Shown here: in pieces, positions 47,870-60,299 of the stretch | How the letters are laid out: each line of letters starts with the position of its first letter | Numbering within the stretch: position 1 is the stretch's first letter | From: Liolophura sinensis | Lineage: Eukaryota > Mollusca > Polyplacophora > Chitonida > Chitonidae | Length of the DNA stretch: 64,000 bases | Assembly: GCF_032854445.1 (NCBI RefSeq) | Contig: NC_088300.1 | Coordinates: 42,463,682 to 42,527,681, forward strand | Direction of reading: 5' to 3' | Position numbers and translations under genes: made by a program | Notes under the pieces: generated by a model | The model's input: only the letters and a program-made list of their open reading frames with translations | Database searches by the model: none | Told to the model about the DNA's origin: nothing

Positions 47870-48830
47870 GGACACCTTACCCAGTTAACCACGCTGATGA
47901 TACCAGACAAGACACCTTACCCAATTAACCATGCTGACGACACCAGACAAGACACCTTAACCAGTTGACCATGCTGATGACACCAGACATGACACCTCAC
48001 CCAGTCAACAATGATGATGTTACCAGGCAAGGCACCTTGCCCAGTTAAATATTCTGACGATACCACGACAAAATACCTTATTCAGTTAAGCATGTTGATG
48101 ACACCAGACAAGACACCTTACCCAGTCAACCATGTTGATGACACCAGATACAACACCTCACCCAGTTAACTATGCTGATGGTACCAGACAAGACACCTTA
48201 CACAGTCAACAATGCTGATGACCCCAGATAAGACCCATTTAATCATGCCAATGACATCAGACAAGACACCTGATCCAGTTAACCATGATGATGATGCCAG
48301 ACGACACCTCCCCCAGACAACCATGCTCATGACACCAGACAAGCCACTTTTTCCAGTTAAACTCGCTGATAATACCAGACAACGGACCTTACCCAGTCAA
48401 CCGTGCTGATGATACTAGACATCTTTAATACTCAGTTAACCATGCTGATGATACCAGACAAAAAACCTAACCACGCTGATGACACCAGAGAAGAAACTTC
48501 ACCATGCTGATGACATCAGAGAAACTATGAGTCTTCTCAGTCAACCACGGTGATGATACGAGACAAGACATCTCACCCAGTGAGCCACTTAGGTGACACT
48601 AGATATATCACTCAATCAACCATGCTGAAGACAGTGAGCCACTCAGGTGAGCCACCCAGGTGACACTAGACATATCACTCAATCAACCATGCTGAAGACA
48701 CCAGCCACAAAACCTCAAGAGTCAACCACTCAGACAAGGCTACACAGGATATCTCACTCAATCAATCATGCTGATGACACCAGACAAGACACCTCATGCA
48801 GTCACATTATGCTGACATTGGGACGAGCAG
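47870..48830. repeat. 40-bp minisatellite, diverged (about 24 copies)
   Basis: The unit is GATGACACCAGACAAGACAC plus CTTACCCAGTTAACCATGCT. There are many indels and substitutions, so it is older than the arrays at 36.9 and 42.2 kb. Intergenic. Confidence 0.88.
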
Positions 48831-49094
48831 TAATTGGCCCTTCCTTTATTGTCTGTTTTAAAGCATAATGTATGGATCATGTCCATTTTGCACGTCTCCA
48901 TTCATATGTATGCCTGAGAAAAATCAAACCCTAATCACGTAAAAAAATTACATTCTTCTATAAATATGTACACATTTAAATAAGTGTAAAATTAAACCAT
49001 GACAACAATGTCTACAGCTAATGGAATGCACAGTTATTAAAGGATAGAACACAGTATGAGGTTTATCACATATTTGTGAATCTGACCAGTAAAT

Positions 49095-49245
49095 TTTTAT
49101 TATTTTTTTTGCTCTACTTCAATGCCATACTTAAGAATTTTGCACTTGCAAAATGGTGGCCAGTATATTGTGGGCGAACCTAAGAGGGTTACTCAGAGTA
49201 AACCGCTAACCCTTGGCCAATTATAAAGGCATATGTCATGCTTGT
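49095..49245 (-). mobile_element. SINE fragment
   Basis: Reverse-complement SINE body: CAATGCCATACTTAAGAATT, TTGCACTTGCAAAATGGTGG and CCAGTATATTGTGGGCG. Strongly diverged; intergenic. Confidence 0.5.
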
Positions 49246-49479
49246 GAAAGGCAAGTTTAATGACTTCTATATATTCTATTTATACAAAGAAAAAATAACC
49301 TGGTACCTAAAATTCTCCTGACAGCATGAGATATCATACAGCCTCATTAAACAAGGGAGATGGACATTTTATCCAAATGAAAAAGTCATGACCTACTGCC
49401 ACAAAAGAAGGACTTCATCGTTCACGTAACAAGACAAAACTTTACACAGTTCTATTGATTACTCATAATGCATATGGTA

Positions 49480-50075
49480 CGAGAAAGCTGTTAGTCCATA
49501 CAGAAAATTAAAGTAAGACTTGATCACTCATCATTCATGACATATACAGTAAGTGATATCTCTTAGTCCCTACAGAAAATTAAAGTAAGACTTGATTACT
49601 CATCATGCATGACATGAACAATAAGTGATATCTCTTAGTCCATACAGAAAATTGAAGTAAGACTTGATTACTCATCATTCGTGACATGTACAATAAGTGA
49701 TATCTCTTAGTCCATACAGAAAACTAAAAGTTACACTTGGTTACTCATGAAGTATGGTTAGTGAAATCTGTTAGTCCATACAAAAAAATCAAGATTAGAC
49801 TTAATTACTCATCATGCATGACATGAACAATAAGTGATATCTCTTAGTCCATACAGAAAATCAAAGTAAAACTTGATCACTCATGACTTGTACGGTAAGT
49901 GATATACAGAAAAAATCAGCATAAGACTTGATTACTCATCATTCATGACATGTACAGTAAGTGATACCTGTTAGTCCATACAGAAAATCAAAATAAGACT
50001 TGATTACTCATGACATATACAGTAAGTGATATCTGTTAGTCCGTACAGAAAATCAAAGTACAGCTTGATTACACA
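49480..50075. repeat. 72-bp minisatellite (about 8 copies)
   Basis: The unit contains GTAAGTGATATCTCTTAGTC, CATACAGAAAATTAAAGTAA and GACTTGATTACTCATCATGC. Some units are shortened. It ends about 240 bp beyond the PCYOX1 stop codon; a minus-strand ATTAAA (TTTAAT at 50136) in between could be the PCYOX1 polyadenylation signal. Confidence 0.85.
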
Positions 50076-50317
50076 TAACAAGAAAAGGCTTAACATCGTC
50101 ATATTCTTAGGTCTCTGCGGCAAATTAAAGTAAAATTTAATCCCTAATGACATGATATAACATTCACTTATAATGACAAACAATCAGCTGAACTACAGTA
50201 ACAGGCAACACAACAAATAATTTGTTACGTGTATAAGTGAGAAAATCTCAAAATCACCTCCAATATTTATCCAAAATAAACATCAACAATTTCACAAGAA
50301 TAAAATATTACTTTTAA

Positions 50318-53300
50318 CTATAACTCAGTCTTCTTTTCATCTTTATCACTGGTTGGTGTTTCATGACTTGGTGCATCCTTGATTTCATCTATTTTATCAA
50401 ACAAACCATGCCAATGGTTAAAGGCTAGCTGTGCGATATTCCTACCCCCAATTGCACTCATCTCCATGGCAGACGCTGCCATCTCTATTGCGTTGACGTA
50501 ATACAACTGATCATACAGCACGAACGACGGCAGAGTTTCTGTTGGTGTGTATTCTGGGTATGCTAACCAATCAACAACGCTCGTCTTACTGTGGACCTCG
50601 TAAAGCTGCGAAAGCTCTTCCTCAGACAGTGGGGTACTGGAAAATACCTTCCACACTGAACCCTTCTCAGATTCCATGCTATCCCGCTCAGAACTAAAAT
50701 CCACAGGTGTATTCTGAGCAAAGGAATTAAAAAACAAATCCAAATTGTTGCAGAGTATGGCTGTAGGAAAGTCCCCCATGCCATAGTTACCAAAGTGGGA
50801 GATATTGGCGGACCCTAAAGCAAAATTTGCAACAGTTCTATGAAATTCCTCTTGAGCGTAGCGAATGGGTTTTGGGAATCCAGAGAATGCGATGTCACTC
50901 ACACGTTTGTGCAGTGGTGCTGCAATGACAACAACATCATACTGTTTCGTAACGGACATGGGTTCCGCCCCATGGGGGAGGTCACTGTGCTGAAAACTGA
51001 GATCATACCTGACGTTGTTGTTATGATCTCGGACCAGCGAGACTTTAGTCACCTCAGCTGGTAGGTAGTTTACCTGGGAAGCCTGAAGAACTCTCTCCGG
51101 CACCAGTCTGTTGCCTCCATGTACTGAAAACAGCCCAGGGAGCGCCCCTGCCAAGCTGACACTACCTACAATTATAAACCATAAAAATCCTAAAACAGAC
51201 CCATTTGACAACTCAACATCAAGTCTCAGTTTACAGGCACCTTGTCTGATGTTACCTTCTCAGATAAAGGAACATATAAATCCCAACCATTCCTCTCATC
51301 TTTCTAAATATTAAACTGATCAGCGGCTACTGCAGCATTATCGTAATTCAATGAGCTTTTCGACAAGCTAATCAGCACTCTTGGTTGGAATGCTCGAGGG
51401 AAAGTTGACAAAACAGGGTCAGAGGCAGTAGGGGAATCTGATCAGATAAGTTGGATAGCGCTGGTTGATGGTTCTAAGCCATATGAAAATAGACAATATA
51501 GAAAGACGGCACGTGTCAACTGGCCAGCGATGTGCATGGATACACTCGCGCCAGAAATCAGTCGTCTGTTGTGTGTAATCCGATCAACTCGCCATAATGG
51601 GTCCATCTCAAGCGTTTCTTCTAGTAAGAAAATTTATTTTCACCCATTTTTTTTGCATCAAAACATACACATGTCTTCACACCTTACTAATGAAGGCCTT
51701 CATGATCTAATGATATCATTCTTTGCATGGAAGTTTTGGGGAGGAAGGGTTAATCTAAAACTGTCAGCGTATTCAGATATAAACAGCCAAGTTGTACTGA
51801 TATGCAAATCACAACTTTGCCCAGCTTTGGATATAGCCTTTGAAGTTCCAACATTGTTTGTAGGACCCGTTAATCACAGAAGAGACCTGATCCAACCACC
51901 TGTTGTTTTAGTAATTGTTTTGAATTCTACCCGTGGTAAAAAGATTAGACTTAAGTGTTGTGAATATACCTATACCAGCACATGACTTTATGATGGCTTT
52001 GCTGTAATGGTTTAGCCACAAAATCAAACCTAAAAGTTCAAATTAAAGTGCACAGTCTCCTCACTAGGCATGTGATGGTATGTAAAATTTTGAGCCTCCA
52101 TCTGCTAGTCTAAACTTTTTGTTCCAAGGGGTAGGTCAATGAAACTAAGTTCATCTTTTTGGTCAATGTTGAATTCTGTAAGCTGTCAGTTATCTGTAAG
52201 ACTTACGCAGTGACAATAATGCGAGAATGAGGTCTGAACACGTGTTAGTTTAGAAAACTGTATATGTTTACGTATATAAATGACGGTATTCAAAATGAAA
52301 TGGCGGGAACATAGAACACTTCGAAAATGGGATGACAAAACACCACTTGCGTAGGAAAACTTCCTGTGAAGACCAAAAAACCTGTGAGATCAAAAAAACT
52401 ATAAGCTCTTCAATTTCAATGTGGCTTCATGAAGTTTATAGACAGATATTAATGCAACAAATCAGATTTGAGGGTATTTTAAGTGTTAAACTAAAGCAAT
52501 CTGGACTACCCATTTATGTGCAGGGAACTGAAAATGGCTATCCGCGTGACAATGCCTCCATGTTGGACAGAAGACTGCTGTAACTGGTCAGGGTGAGATG
52601 CCAAGAAAATTACCTTGAGCGAGTGATTTCTTGAGAAAGATATTGTGACCTTGCACTACTTTCCCTTAGCAAAGTCTTCCCAGGATCTACAAGTAACAGT
52701 CCTAAATGAGAAGATCCTGCTAAGTTCGTTAAATGCCCTAATATCAGTAAACCCAGCTAAGCCTGATGTTGACACCCAAGCCAGCAAAGGACAAAGGTGA
52801 ACAGAACTGAAACTGAAAGAGGAAGTTTGTGCCCACGAAGATCGCCCTGACAGTGACCGCCAAACTAAAAGAAACATCGGTTGCTTGAGAACAGAAAAGC
52901 TAAAATTCTTCAGTTGGGTATCTGGCATTTTTGTTTATATTTTCTCATTGACACATTCATTAATGCTGATGGTACAGAAAAGCTTCTAAGTTTTGCAAGG
53001 TCATGCTATATACATGTAGCTATAACACGGCAAAATGGTGTCACCAAATGAGTGGCTAGTTAGTGATGATCATTTGCTAATTATTTTGCAATTAAACAGT
53101 GTATAATTGCTTTAATATTTTCAGAACATCTCCGGAAAACTACATTTAGGAATTAACTCATTTACTGGAGGCCTTTATGTTCACTTTAATGCCACCTACC
53201 TACAAATCCATGCACTTCTGCACCCTGTGCGTAATTCACTCTCATACCAGCTGTCACTAGCTCATCGATAAACAAATCTGAGAATCCATCCTCCTTGAGA

Positions 53301-55375
53301 ACTTCTCTAATTGTTTTTTTGGTAAGATCAACAAAGCTAGCATCCATAGATTCAAGCAGACCTTCAACTGTAGAGAATGCAATTCCATCTTCTAAGTGAT
53401 GGTAAACCCTAAAATGACAATGAACATGTGGATTTATGATAGAGAAGTGATGTCCATTTAAGGCAAGAAAACATCACTTTACAGTGGACTGCTAGCATGC
53501 CATTTAACATACATCATAATAATACAGAATTGTAGTTCTTGCATTTTTTACAAGTCTAAAAATGAAAGGAGATGCCAAAACTGTCACTACTAGTTATATA
53601 CACAAGAAAACCTGCATAAGAACATATCCTGCACAGCAAGAAAGTATCCAGTGAAAAATACACACACATATTATTATAATGAATGAAATATTTCAATATC
53701 TCAAATCACCATTAGCGGCGATTTGAAGAACTGAAACACAGGTACTTAGAATTCTGCTGACCTTTCAAACTTGTCCAAAATGTTCTCAACCCAAGAATTT
53801 ATATTGTAGACATCCATCCCATAACGCCAGAACATCTTGGCCATAGTAGCAATGTTGAACTTGCTACCCGTGAAGACAAACTTCTTTCCATCATATATAG
53901 CTAATTTTTCAGAATGTCCTTCACGTTTTCTCAGACCTGGAGGTGAAAATACAATAACCACACATCTAACTAAACTAACTGACAATTCTAACAGTAATAC
54001 ACATTTATCATGATTTTACCACAAACAAAAACTTTTAAGTTATATACTATTTTACACTCAACGTCGCATGTGTGTTCAACAATAGTAGTAATAAAGTCCA
54101 GGCATCACCACGTAAATGTATAAGGTTTCACAAGCTTTCAACACTGATCCCAGCATGTGGATTAAAAGCTTGTGAACCTTTTACATTTATGTGGTGAAGA
54201 CTCCACTTTAATGTTCATTATTATTAAAAACTAAGTTCTGTAGGTTTATTAACCAGTAAAATATGTATTTTATGATGAACAATTATCACACAGAGCTAAA
54301 TATGAAGACAAAAAAAATTTACCTTGTACTGAACATACAAAAAATGAAACAACTCTTACCGAACAATTTTGTGAAGTTGACCATGTACTGGTTTCTGGGG
54401 TGAATGATGGAGGCTCCAGATTCATATTCACGCCCATTCACAACCACAGTTGACACTCTACCACCTATCTGTTTGGCTTCAAACAGGTCAATGCTGGCTT
54501 TGTTTCCAAACAGCTTCCTCAGGTAATATGCTGTTGTAGTCCCTCCAATGCCGCCACCAATAATTGCTGAATTCCGAAACAAGAATACAACGCAAAATCA
54601 AATCATACATAACATGTGGGTGGTGCATTCATTGTATAGTAAACAGGTGACCTGGACTTGTCTGGTTCCTTACGTGAAACTATAAGGTCACGACTCGTCA
54701 CTCCCGACAGGGGGTTTCTGCACATGTCAAACATGAATGAGCATGGCTCTTAATCACCTTACATTCTGAAAACTTCAAATAAGTAAGTAAATTTGGATCA
54801 TTGGTGTGCGTTTGAGTCTTTTCTTCAAATCAAGCAACCAATACAGAATCTAAACATGGAAATTTCATCTTCCCTGAGATGCAGATCACAGGTGATTTGA
54901 GCCACACATTGCTAAATGGTCGAACATGTTGAGCGTTGATTGTCCTGGCTAGAATTTTCCATTCCAGTTAAATAAAATACAACCTGTTTTTTTTTCGTAA
55001 TCTGCAACGGCAACCTCCAGAAAACATATGGTACATGTACATTGCCATATGGCAGCTGAACATGAAGAAAATGATCAGCCGAAGTCTTCCTGAGACTACA
55101 GACTCGGTACTGATGAACTGTAGTGAAGCCGGGTTGGCTTACCAGTACCCGAGAACAGCTGCTGAGTGAAAGTGAAACTGTGACCGGCACCTTTACAATG
55201 GCAAGACATGTTAGAACACAAAGAAAATTGTGCAAACGACTCAGAATTTACCAATTTCGGGTAAGTTATCATCTTCAAGATTCAACCCTTCGTCCGAACG
55301 TATCGCAACAGGACCAAACAGTGTTAGCGCGGAAAGCTGGAAGATCAGCAACGCTATCGTTCTGGGCGCAGACAT
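50318..55375 (-). CDS. PCYOX1: Prenylcysteine oxidase 1, 5 exons
   Basis: An FAD-dependent thioether oxidase of the lysosome/secretory route that breaks prenylcysteine into cysteine, a prenyl aldehyde and hydrogen peroxide. Exons: 55252-55375, 54360-54566, 53762-53936, 53200-53408, 50318-51165; 1563 nt, 520 residues (human about 505), all phases consistent. An N-terminal signal sequence (MSAPRTIALLIFQLSALTLF) precedes the dinucleotide-binding GGGIGGTTTAYYLR at residues 45-58 and IDLFEAKQIGGRV. The FAD/product-side motif SVSLAGALPGLFSVHGGN lies at 240-257. The last exon holds the C-terminal half. In-frame upstream ATGs (to 55501) exist, but the chosen one starts the clearest signal peptide. 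It shares a promoter region with DIABLO. Confidence 0.93.
51166..53199. other. PCYOX1 intron 4, no recognised gene
   Basis: Two frames (51530-51985, 151 codons, and 52332-52583, 83 codons, both plus strand) look more protein-like than average, but neither resembles a family I know and neither has clear splice sites. The sequence at 51340-51600 is more GC- and CpG-rich than the rest. It may contain decayed mobile-element coding sequence. Confidence 0.3.
54075..54228. mobile_element. Fold-back element in PCYOX1 intron 2
   Basis: The left arm (AATAAAGTCC, CACCACGTAAATGTATAAGG, TTTCACAAGCTTTCAAC) is matched in reverse complement by the right arm (TTAAAAGCTTGTGAACCTTT, ACATTTATGTGGTGAAGACT, CCACTTTAATG). 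The arms are about 65 bp with a loop of about 20 bp. This is the form of a small palindromic MITE and would fold into a stable hairpin in RNA. Confidence 0.65.
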
Positions 55376-55594
55376 CTTGGATATCTCCACACCTTGAAGC
55401 CGCAATACGTAGCGCGCAGAATTAGTCTGGCGTTGCAGTAATCCAAGTAATAGGTATCCAATGGCTAATTTCATCAATAATAATCTCTTTCGGGGTTTCA
55501 AACTTTTTATATATTTCTGTGGTAAAACCGAAAGAAAAACACCGACGAGTAGTTAATACGCTGATGCGGCTCTGTCATTAAAAATCGATACAAT
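55376..55594. promoter_or_regulatory. Bidirectional promoter between PCYOX1 and DIABLO
   Basis: The two start codons are 219 bp apart and the genes diverge. The interval has a CCAAT box (55458-55462) and no clear TATA box except an AT-rich TTTTTATATATTT near 55504. Both transcripts must start within or overlap this stretch, so a shared promoter follows from the geometry. Which elements act for which gene is not visible. Confidence 0.65.
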
Positions 55595-58500
55595 ATGAAT
55601 TTTGCACGTGGACTTCGTCTGCTACAAAACACCCACGTCTTTGCAAGGTCGCGGTTATGTTGGGTGTTACGCTCCAAACTTTTACGTCACGGGAGACGTA
55701 TTTCTGTATCAGCATTGTTTGCAGCGCCAGTAGTTAATTCAGCGTCACCTGATGACAAAGAAAAGTTGAAGGTGTGGAAACAATGTGTGCCTCGTATGTG
55801 TACGACCTGGGATTAAGATAGACGAATCCGTCTTTCTTAATCCCAGATACGATCGACAGTTCTTGTGAAATGAACATATAATAATTTAATACAAATGTAC
55901 TGTATTGCTATTTCACGTTCGCTTCGAGTACACCTTTGCATCTTAGGAGTTGCCATGACCGGAAATGGTTTTATAAGGACTTGAATTGTACGAGTGGTAC
56001 ATGTAATTTGACAGCTTTAAACTAGGTTTACGTTAGCTCTGACGGGCAATCTCTTCATCCTAAAGGATAACGTCCCTGATGCCAACAATGCTACCAGTCA
56101 AATAACTGTACCTGCTTTATGTGCTGTCCGTCACACATCGGACAGATTGAAAATCGACTCGTAGTTGATTGAAATTCTCATCTCAGCCGGATGTCCCTCT
56201 TCCGATATAAGCGGGTTGTCAAGAACTTGCAAGATCAACATGGCTTTTATGTTATGTGCCTAGTAGCGATGACGACATAGTTTCAGCTCTGCTGGGTTTA
56301 CTAGTGATTGGAAGAGGGACATCTGGCCGATGAGCATTTCAGTCAATAACGAGTACGGGCAGACACTTTTTATCCGCCCCAACATCGATGTGTGACAGAT
56401 AGCACTTAAAGCAGGTACGGTTATATAACAGGTAGCATTATTGTCATTAGGACCGTTATCTTTTAGGATGAAGAGACGGCCCATCAGAGCTAGGCTTACG
56501 TACAATGCATAGTCGTGTGGTTCCAAATCAACATTCAGTTTCACAGAATCAAATTCTATCCCCTTTAGGCAGCCACCAGGACACGGTTTAAATAGCTGTT
56601 CCATGATATTTTTCACCTGTAAGTGTTAGGCTAGATGTTATCAGAATAGATGTCATATTTCTAACACAATAAACTTCTACATAAAGTAAACTTTTATGCA
56701 TTTAATGTCAACCTGTGTTTCAGGGGCCAGATGCCAACAAGCTGACACACTCCTATCTGATACGGAACGCTTGTGCGTTATCCATAGATTCTGCGTCCGC
56801 TCTATTCCATCAGACTCTCATAGCTCTGTTGGATGCAGAGAAAGACTATGCAGAGGTAAGAAATGTAAATGTATAAATTTCATATAGATAAACTGTTTGC
56901 GGTGGCATATGGTAGTGGATAGAGTGTAAAACTCATAAAGACTCATCCAGGGCTCAGTCCCAAATGGACAAAGCTCTGGTCTGCGTGGTGACATTATAAT
57001 GTAACTGGATAGGGTGACCTGTTCAGTGTCTTCAGCATGTCATTTAGTGGAGGCAGCAAACATGTCCGCATTGGGTCCCTTCTGCTACAAGAAGACACAG
57101 TTGTGGTATGACTGAAATAATGGCGAAAGGAACATGAAGCCTCAATCAAACAAAGAAAGAATTGAATATAAATATCACATATATATAGGTCATATACTCT
57201 TGAGTAAAGCAAAAAAAAACAAATCAAATAAGGATATTGTTCATGATGAATGTAGACAGATACTTTAAGGAGTTTGACTTGCCTATCATTTTAGCAAGAT
57301 CTGTCACATCAGATTGTTTTGATGAATGATTAAAACCATTCATGAATGCTGTTTAGAATAGGCTTTTTGTCGCCATCTTTCCAGGCTGTGTATGTACTTA
57401 TAAGTCTTCTTGACTTCCATCTGTCAGCTCTAAATTTTGATGAAAAGGAGCAAAACAAGATATGGGATCTGATTGTCAACCAGAAGCAACTTGTGAACGA
57501 GAAGAAAGCGAACAAACAGGTAATGATCATTTTGATAATGCAATTAATCTTTGTGTCTCCTTTTTTTCCAGGGTAGCTGTTATTATTTTAAACTTATTAA
57601 TATGGTGTTGGTGATATTTTGTGGTACGGGTATGGTTTCCTCTGGCATGAAGGTGACTGATTTTAATTGCTAGGGCACAAGATTTATAGATTAGACCACT
57701 TTCACAGTTTGTGGGACTTTAGTGAAAGTAAGCAATGAGCAATGGCCATAAGGCCACTGACCCCTAATCTTCCAGCAGTACATTATGTATATCTGTACAT
57801 CCCATGTAGGAGTTACAGTCACATGACAGGCGTTGATGGTTTACCCCGGGCACTCCAAGTTCCTCTAACCATACAACTGACCACCATTATGTACCTAAGA
57901 ATAGTAGTATAGAAGTAAGTGAAAATTCCTGAGTATATTGGTAAATGGCAATAAAATAAATAAATGAAAATGACTGTCATCATATAAATGAAACATTCTT
58001 TAGTATGTCATAAATCAATATAAATATAAATATTCAAATCAAATCAGTAAATAAATAAAGGGGGTTTGTTGTAAAGTGAAAAATATTAAATTGTGTTAAA
58101 TAAGTTTAATTCCCTTTTTATTCACAGGAACTTGAGCTTTTATTCCTTTCAGTGGAGAATGTCCTCAACAGTCTGGCACAGGCTGCCTTTCTGGCTGGTA
58201 GGTAGCAATTATCTTCATGTCACAGATACATTGGCTCACCACAATATGGTGTTAATCCACAGTATCATTAAGATGCATTTGCTCACCACAATATGATGTT
58301 AATCCACTGTCACTCATTAAGATACAATTGCTCACCACAATATGGTGTTATTCCAGTCACTCATTAAGATATGTTTGCTCACCACAATATGGTGTTAATC
58401 CACAGTATCATTAAGATACATTTGCTCACCACAGTATGGTGTTAATCCACTGTCACTCATTAAGATTCCCTTGCTCACCACAGTATGATGTTAATCCACT

Positions 58501-59947
58501 GTCACTCATTAAGATACATTTGCTCACCACAATATGATGTTAATCCACTGTCACTCATTAAGATACATTTGCTCATCACAATATGATGTTAATCCACTGT
58601 CACTCATTAAGATACAATTGCTCACCACAATATGGTGTTATTCCAGTCACTCATTGAGATATGTTTGCTCACCACAATATGGTGTTAATCCACAGTATCA
58701 TTAAGATAATTTGCTCACCACAGTATGGTGTTAAACCACAGTCACTCATTAAGATACATTTGCTCACCACAATATGATGTTAATCCACAGTCACTCATTA
58801 AGATACATTTGCTCACCACAATATGGTGTTAATTCACAGTATCATTAAGATACATTTGCTCACCACAATATGATGTTAATCCACAGTCACTCATTAACAT
58901 ACAATTACAAGAGTATCATGTAGCTAGACTCAAAGGATTCGTGCATACATTATAGACATAGACAGTTGAGCATAGCAGCTTTCTCTGACAGTCAAAGAGT
59001 TTGCACATATCCAGTGTCTATCAAGACATTGGTCTCACACATCTACAACATAGGCCATAGGAACTTTAATTTTCTTGCTGGATATAAAGCTGTTCACCAA
59101 ACTGTGGCCCTTTTATAGAAAAGCCGTTGGATCTGGAATGGCCATATGATCAATAAGTCTTGGTTGTCTCTTCCACAAAATGAAAAAAAAGAAAATGTCA
59201 GATTTCCAAGCTGTAATCCATTTTTTTACCTTCACATGTATTTGGTAAGTTGTATTGATTTTGCTGAAATATTTGCCATGATTTTAAACCATGCCCCCCT
59301 TTTTTGAATCATCACAGTTGTAAAAGATGAAAAAGTACCAGATGAAACATTCAGATCTGTTAACACACCTCGTATGTTACAGCTTTAGTCGTACATTTAC
59401 CTGTATTGACAAACAAATGTGGCAGAAAACTAATCAGTGCTGCATTCTACCTAAAGTTTAGCCTTTCTCAAAGTACTCATATTGTTTGTTTCTGCTTGAT
59501 TCATCAGCCTTATAGAGCCACTCCAGAGTTTGTTTGTTAGGTTTCATTAATTTGATATCCAAAAAGCTTAAGTGTTTGCATCAAAAGTATCATTGTAAGG
59601 GCTTCATGTGCTTCTGAAAGTGAACTTTTATAGGCCACCCTTTAGGTGAAATGCAGTATACTGTTATTTCCTTGCTTCATCCATGTTTTTGAAGTCTAGT
59701 CTTGTTCATTACAGGCGCTGAGGTGTCAGCTATCAGGACAGGTGAGGAGCTGTTCTCATGTCAGTCACACTTGAGACAAGCCAGAGAGCTGTCCTCACAG
59801 GCCGAACAGAAACTCACAGAGATGGACGTCAAAGTTATCCATGTCACCAGTGAACACGAAGAGAAAAAGAAGAAGGACCAGTCAGAAACTCCAGCGACGA
59901 TGAGGGAGGCTGATATTGTCTTGACTAACAGTGATGAGAATCAATGA
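55595..59947 (+). CDS. DIABLO: DIABLO/Smac, mitochondrial IAP antagonist, 5 exons
   Basis: Released from mitochondria in apoptosis, Smac binds IAP BIR domains through its processed N-terminus and frees caspases. Exons: 55595-55771, 56724-56855, 57385-57519, 58128-58197, 59715-59947; 747 nt, 248 residues (human 239), consistent phases. Residues 1-42 are Arg-rich without acidic residues, as in a mitochondrial presequence. A43-A-P-V46 sits where human Smac has AVPI. The helical core matches human Smac: SASALFHQTLIALLDAEKDY, AVYVLISLL, NQKQLVNEKKANKQE, FLAGAEVSAIRTG and LRQARELSSQAEQKLTEM. The C-terminus is acidic/Lys-rich. Exon 1 ends at AAG/GTGTGG, chosen because it gives an in-phase join. Confidence 0.9.
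56027..56490. repeat. Imperfect inverted repeat with 118-codon frame in DIABLO intron 1
   Basis: The segment 56027-56203 (AGCTCTGACGGGCAATCTCT, then ATCGGACAG) recurs inverted at about 56310-56490, separated by about 105 bp. The minus-strand copy is open from 56616 to 56260 (118 codons, including LFILKDNGPNDNNATCYITV); the plus-strand copy encodes a related but diverged peptide. I do not recognise the protein. It may be two decayed copies of one mobile-element or gene fragment. As RNA it would form a long hairpin. Confidence 0.55.
57725..57975 (+). mobile_element. Diverged SINE copy in DIABLO intron 3
   Basis: It has the layout of the SINE (CAATGGCCATAAGGCCACTG head region, then GTGAAAATTCCTGAGTATAT and an AATAAAATAAATAAATG tail). 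Similarity is weak in the middle, so it is an old copy. Confidence 0.45.
58205..58905. repeat. 49-bp minisatellite after DIABLO exon 4 (about 14 copies)
   Basis: The unit is TTAAGATACATTTGCTCACC plus ACAATATGATGTTAATCCAC and TGTCACTCA. Each unit carries the small palindrome CACCACAATATGGTG or a variant. It begins within about 30 bp of the exon 4 donor at 58198. Confidence 0.88.
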
Positions 59948-60299
59948 TATTGCATATGTTTTGTAACATTCTTGATGTATGCTCTTGTGGTGGCTATTCC
60001 AGGCACCCTGGCTTCCTCCACAGTCATAATACACTGTGGGTTTGTATATATATTGGGGCCTTCAGTGGCTTATGCAAAAATTAGGGTCTTCTTTCATAAA
60101 ATGTCTGTCAGTCAAAAATTTCTGACTTTTCTCAGTGTTGTTTCTGAAAAAATTCTAACCTAACTTAATATGCATAACATTATGCAGATATCATACCATC
60201 TTATTCACGGCCTGCTGGGATGATGAAGCAAAGCTGTTCGTTTAATTCCCAGTCTTCATATGGAGACAGATACATGTAGAACCCAATCTGACTTGATGT

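Noticed and set aside
55123-55425. 100-codon plus-strand frame over the PCYOX1 start
   Set aside because: It is antisense to PCYOX1 exon 1 and its signal peptide and shows no family resemblance.
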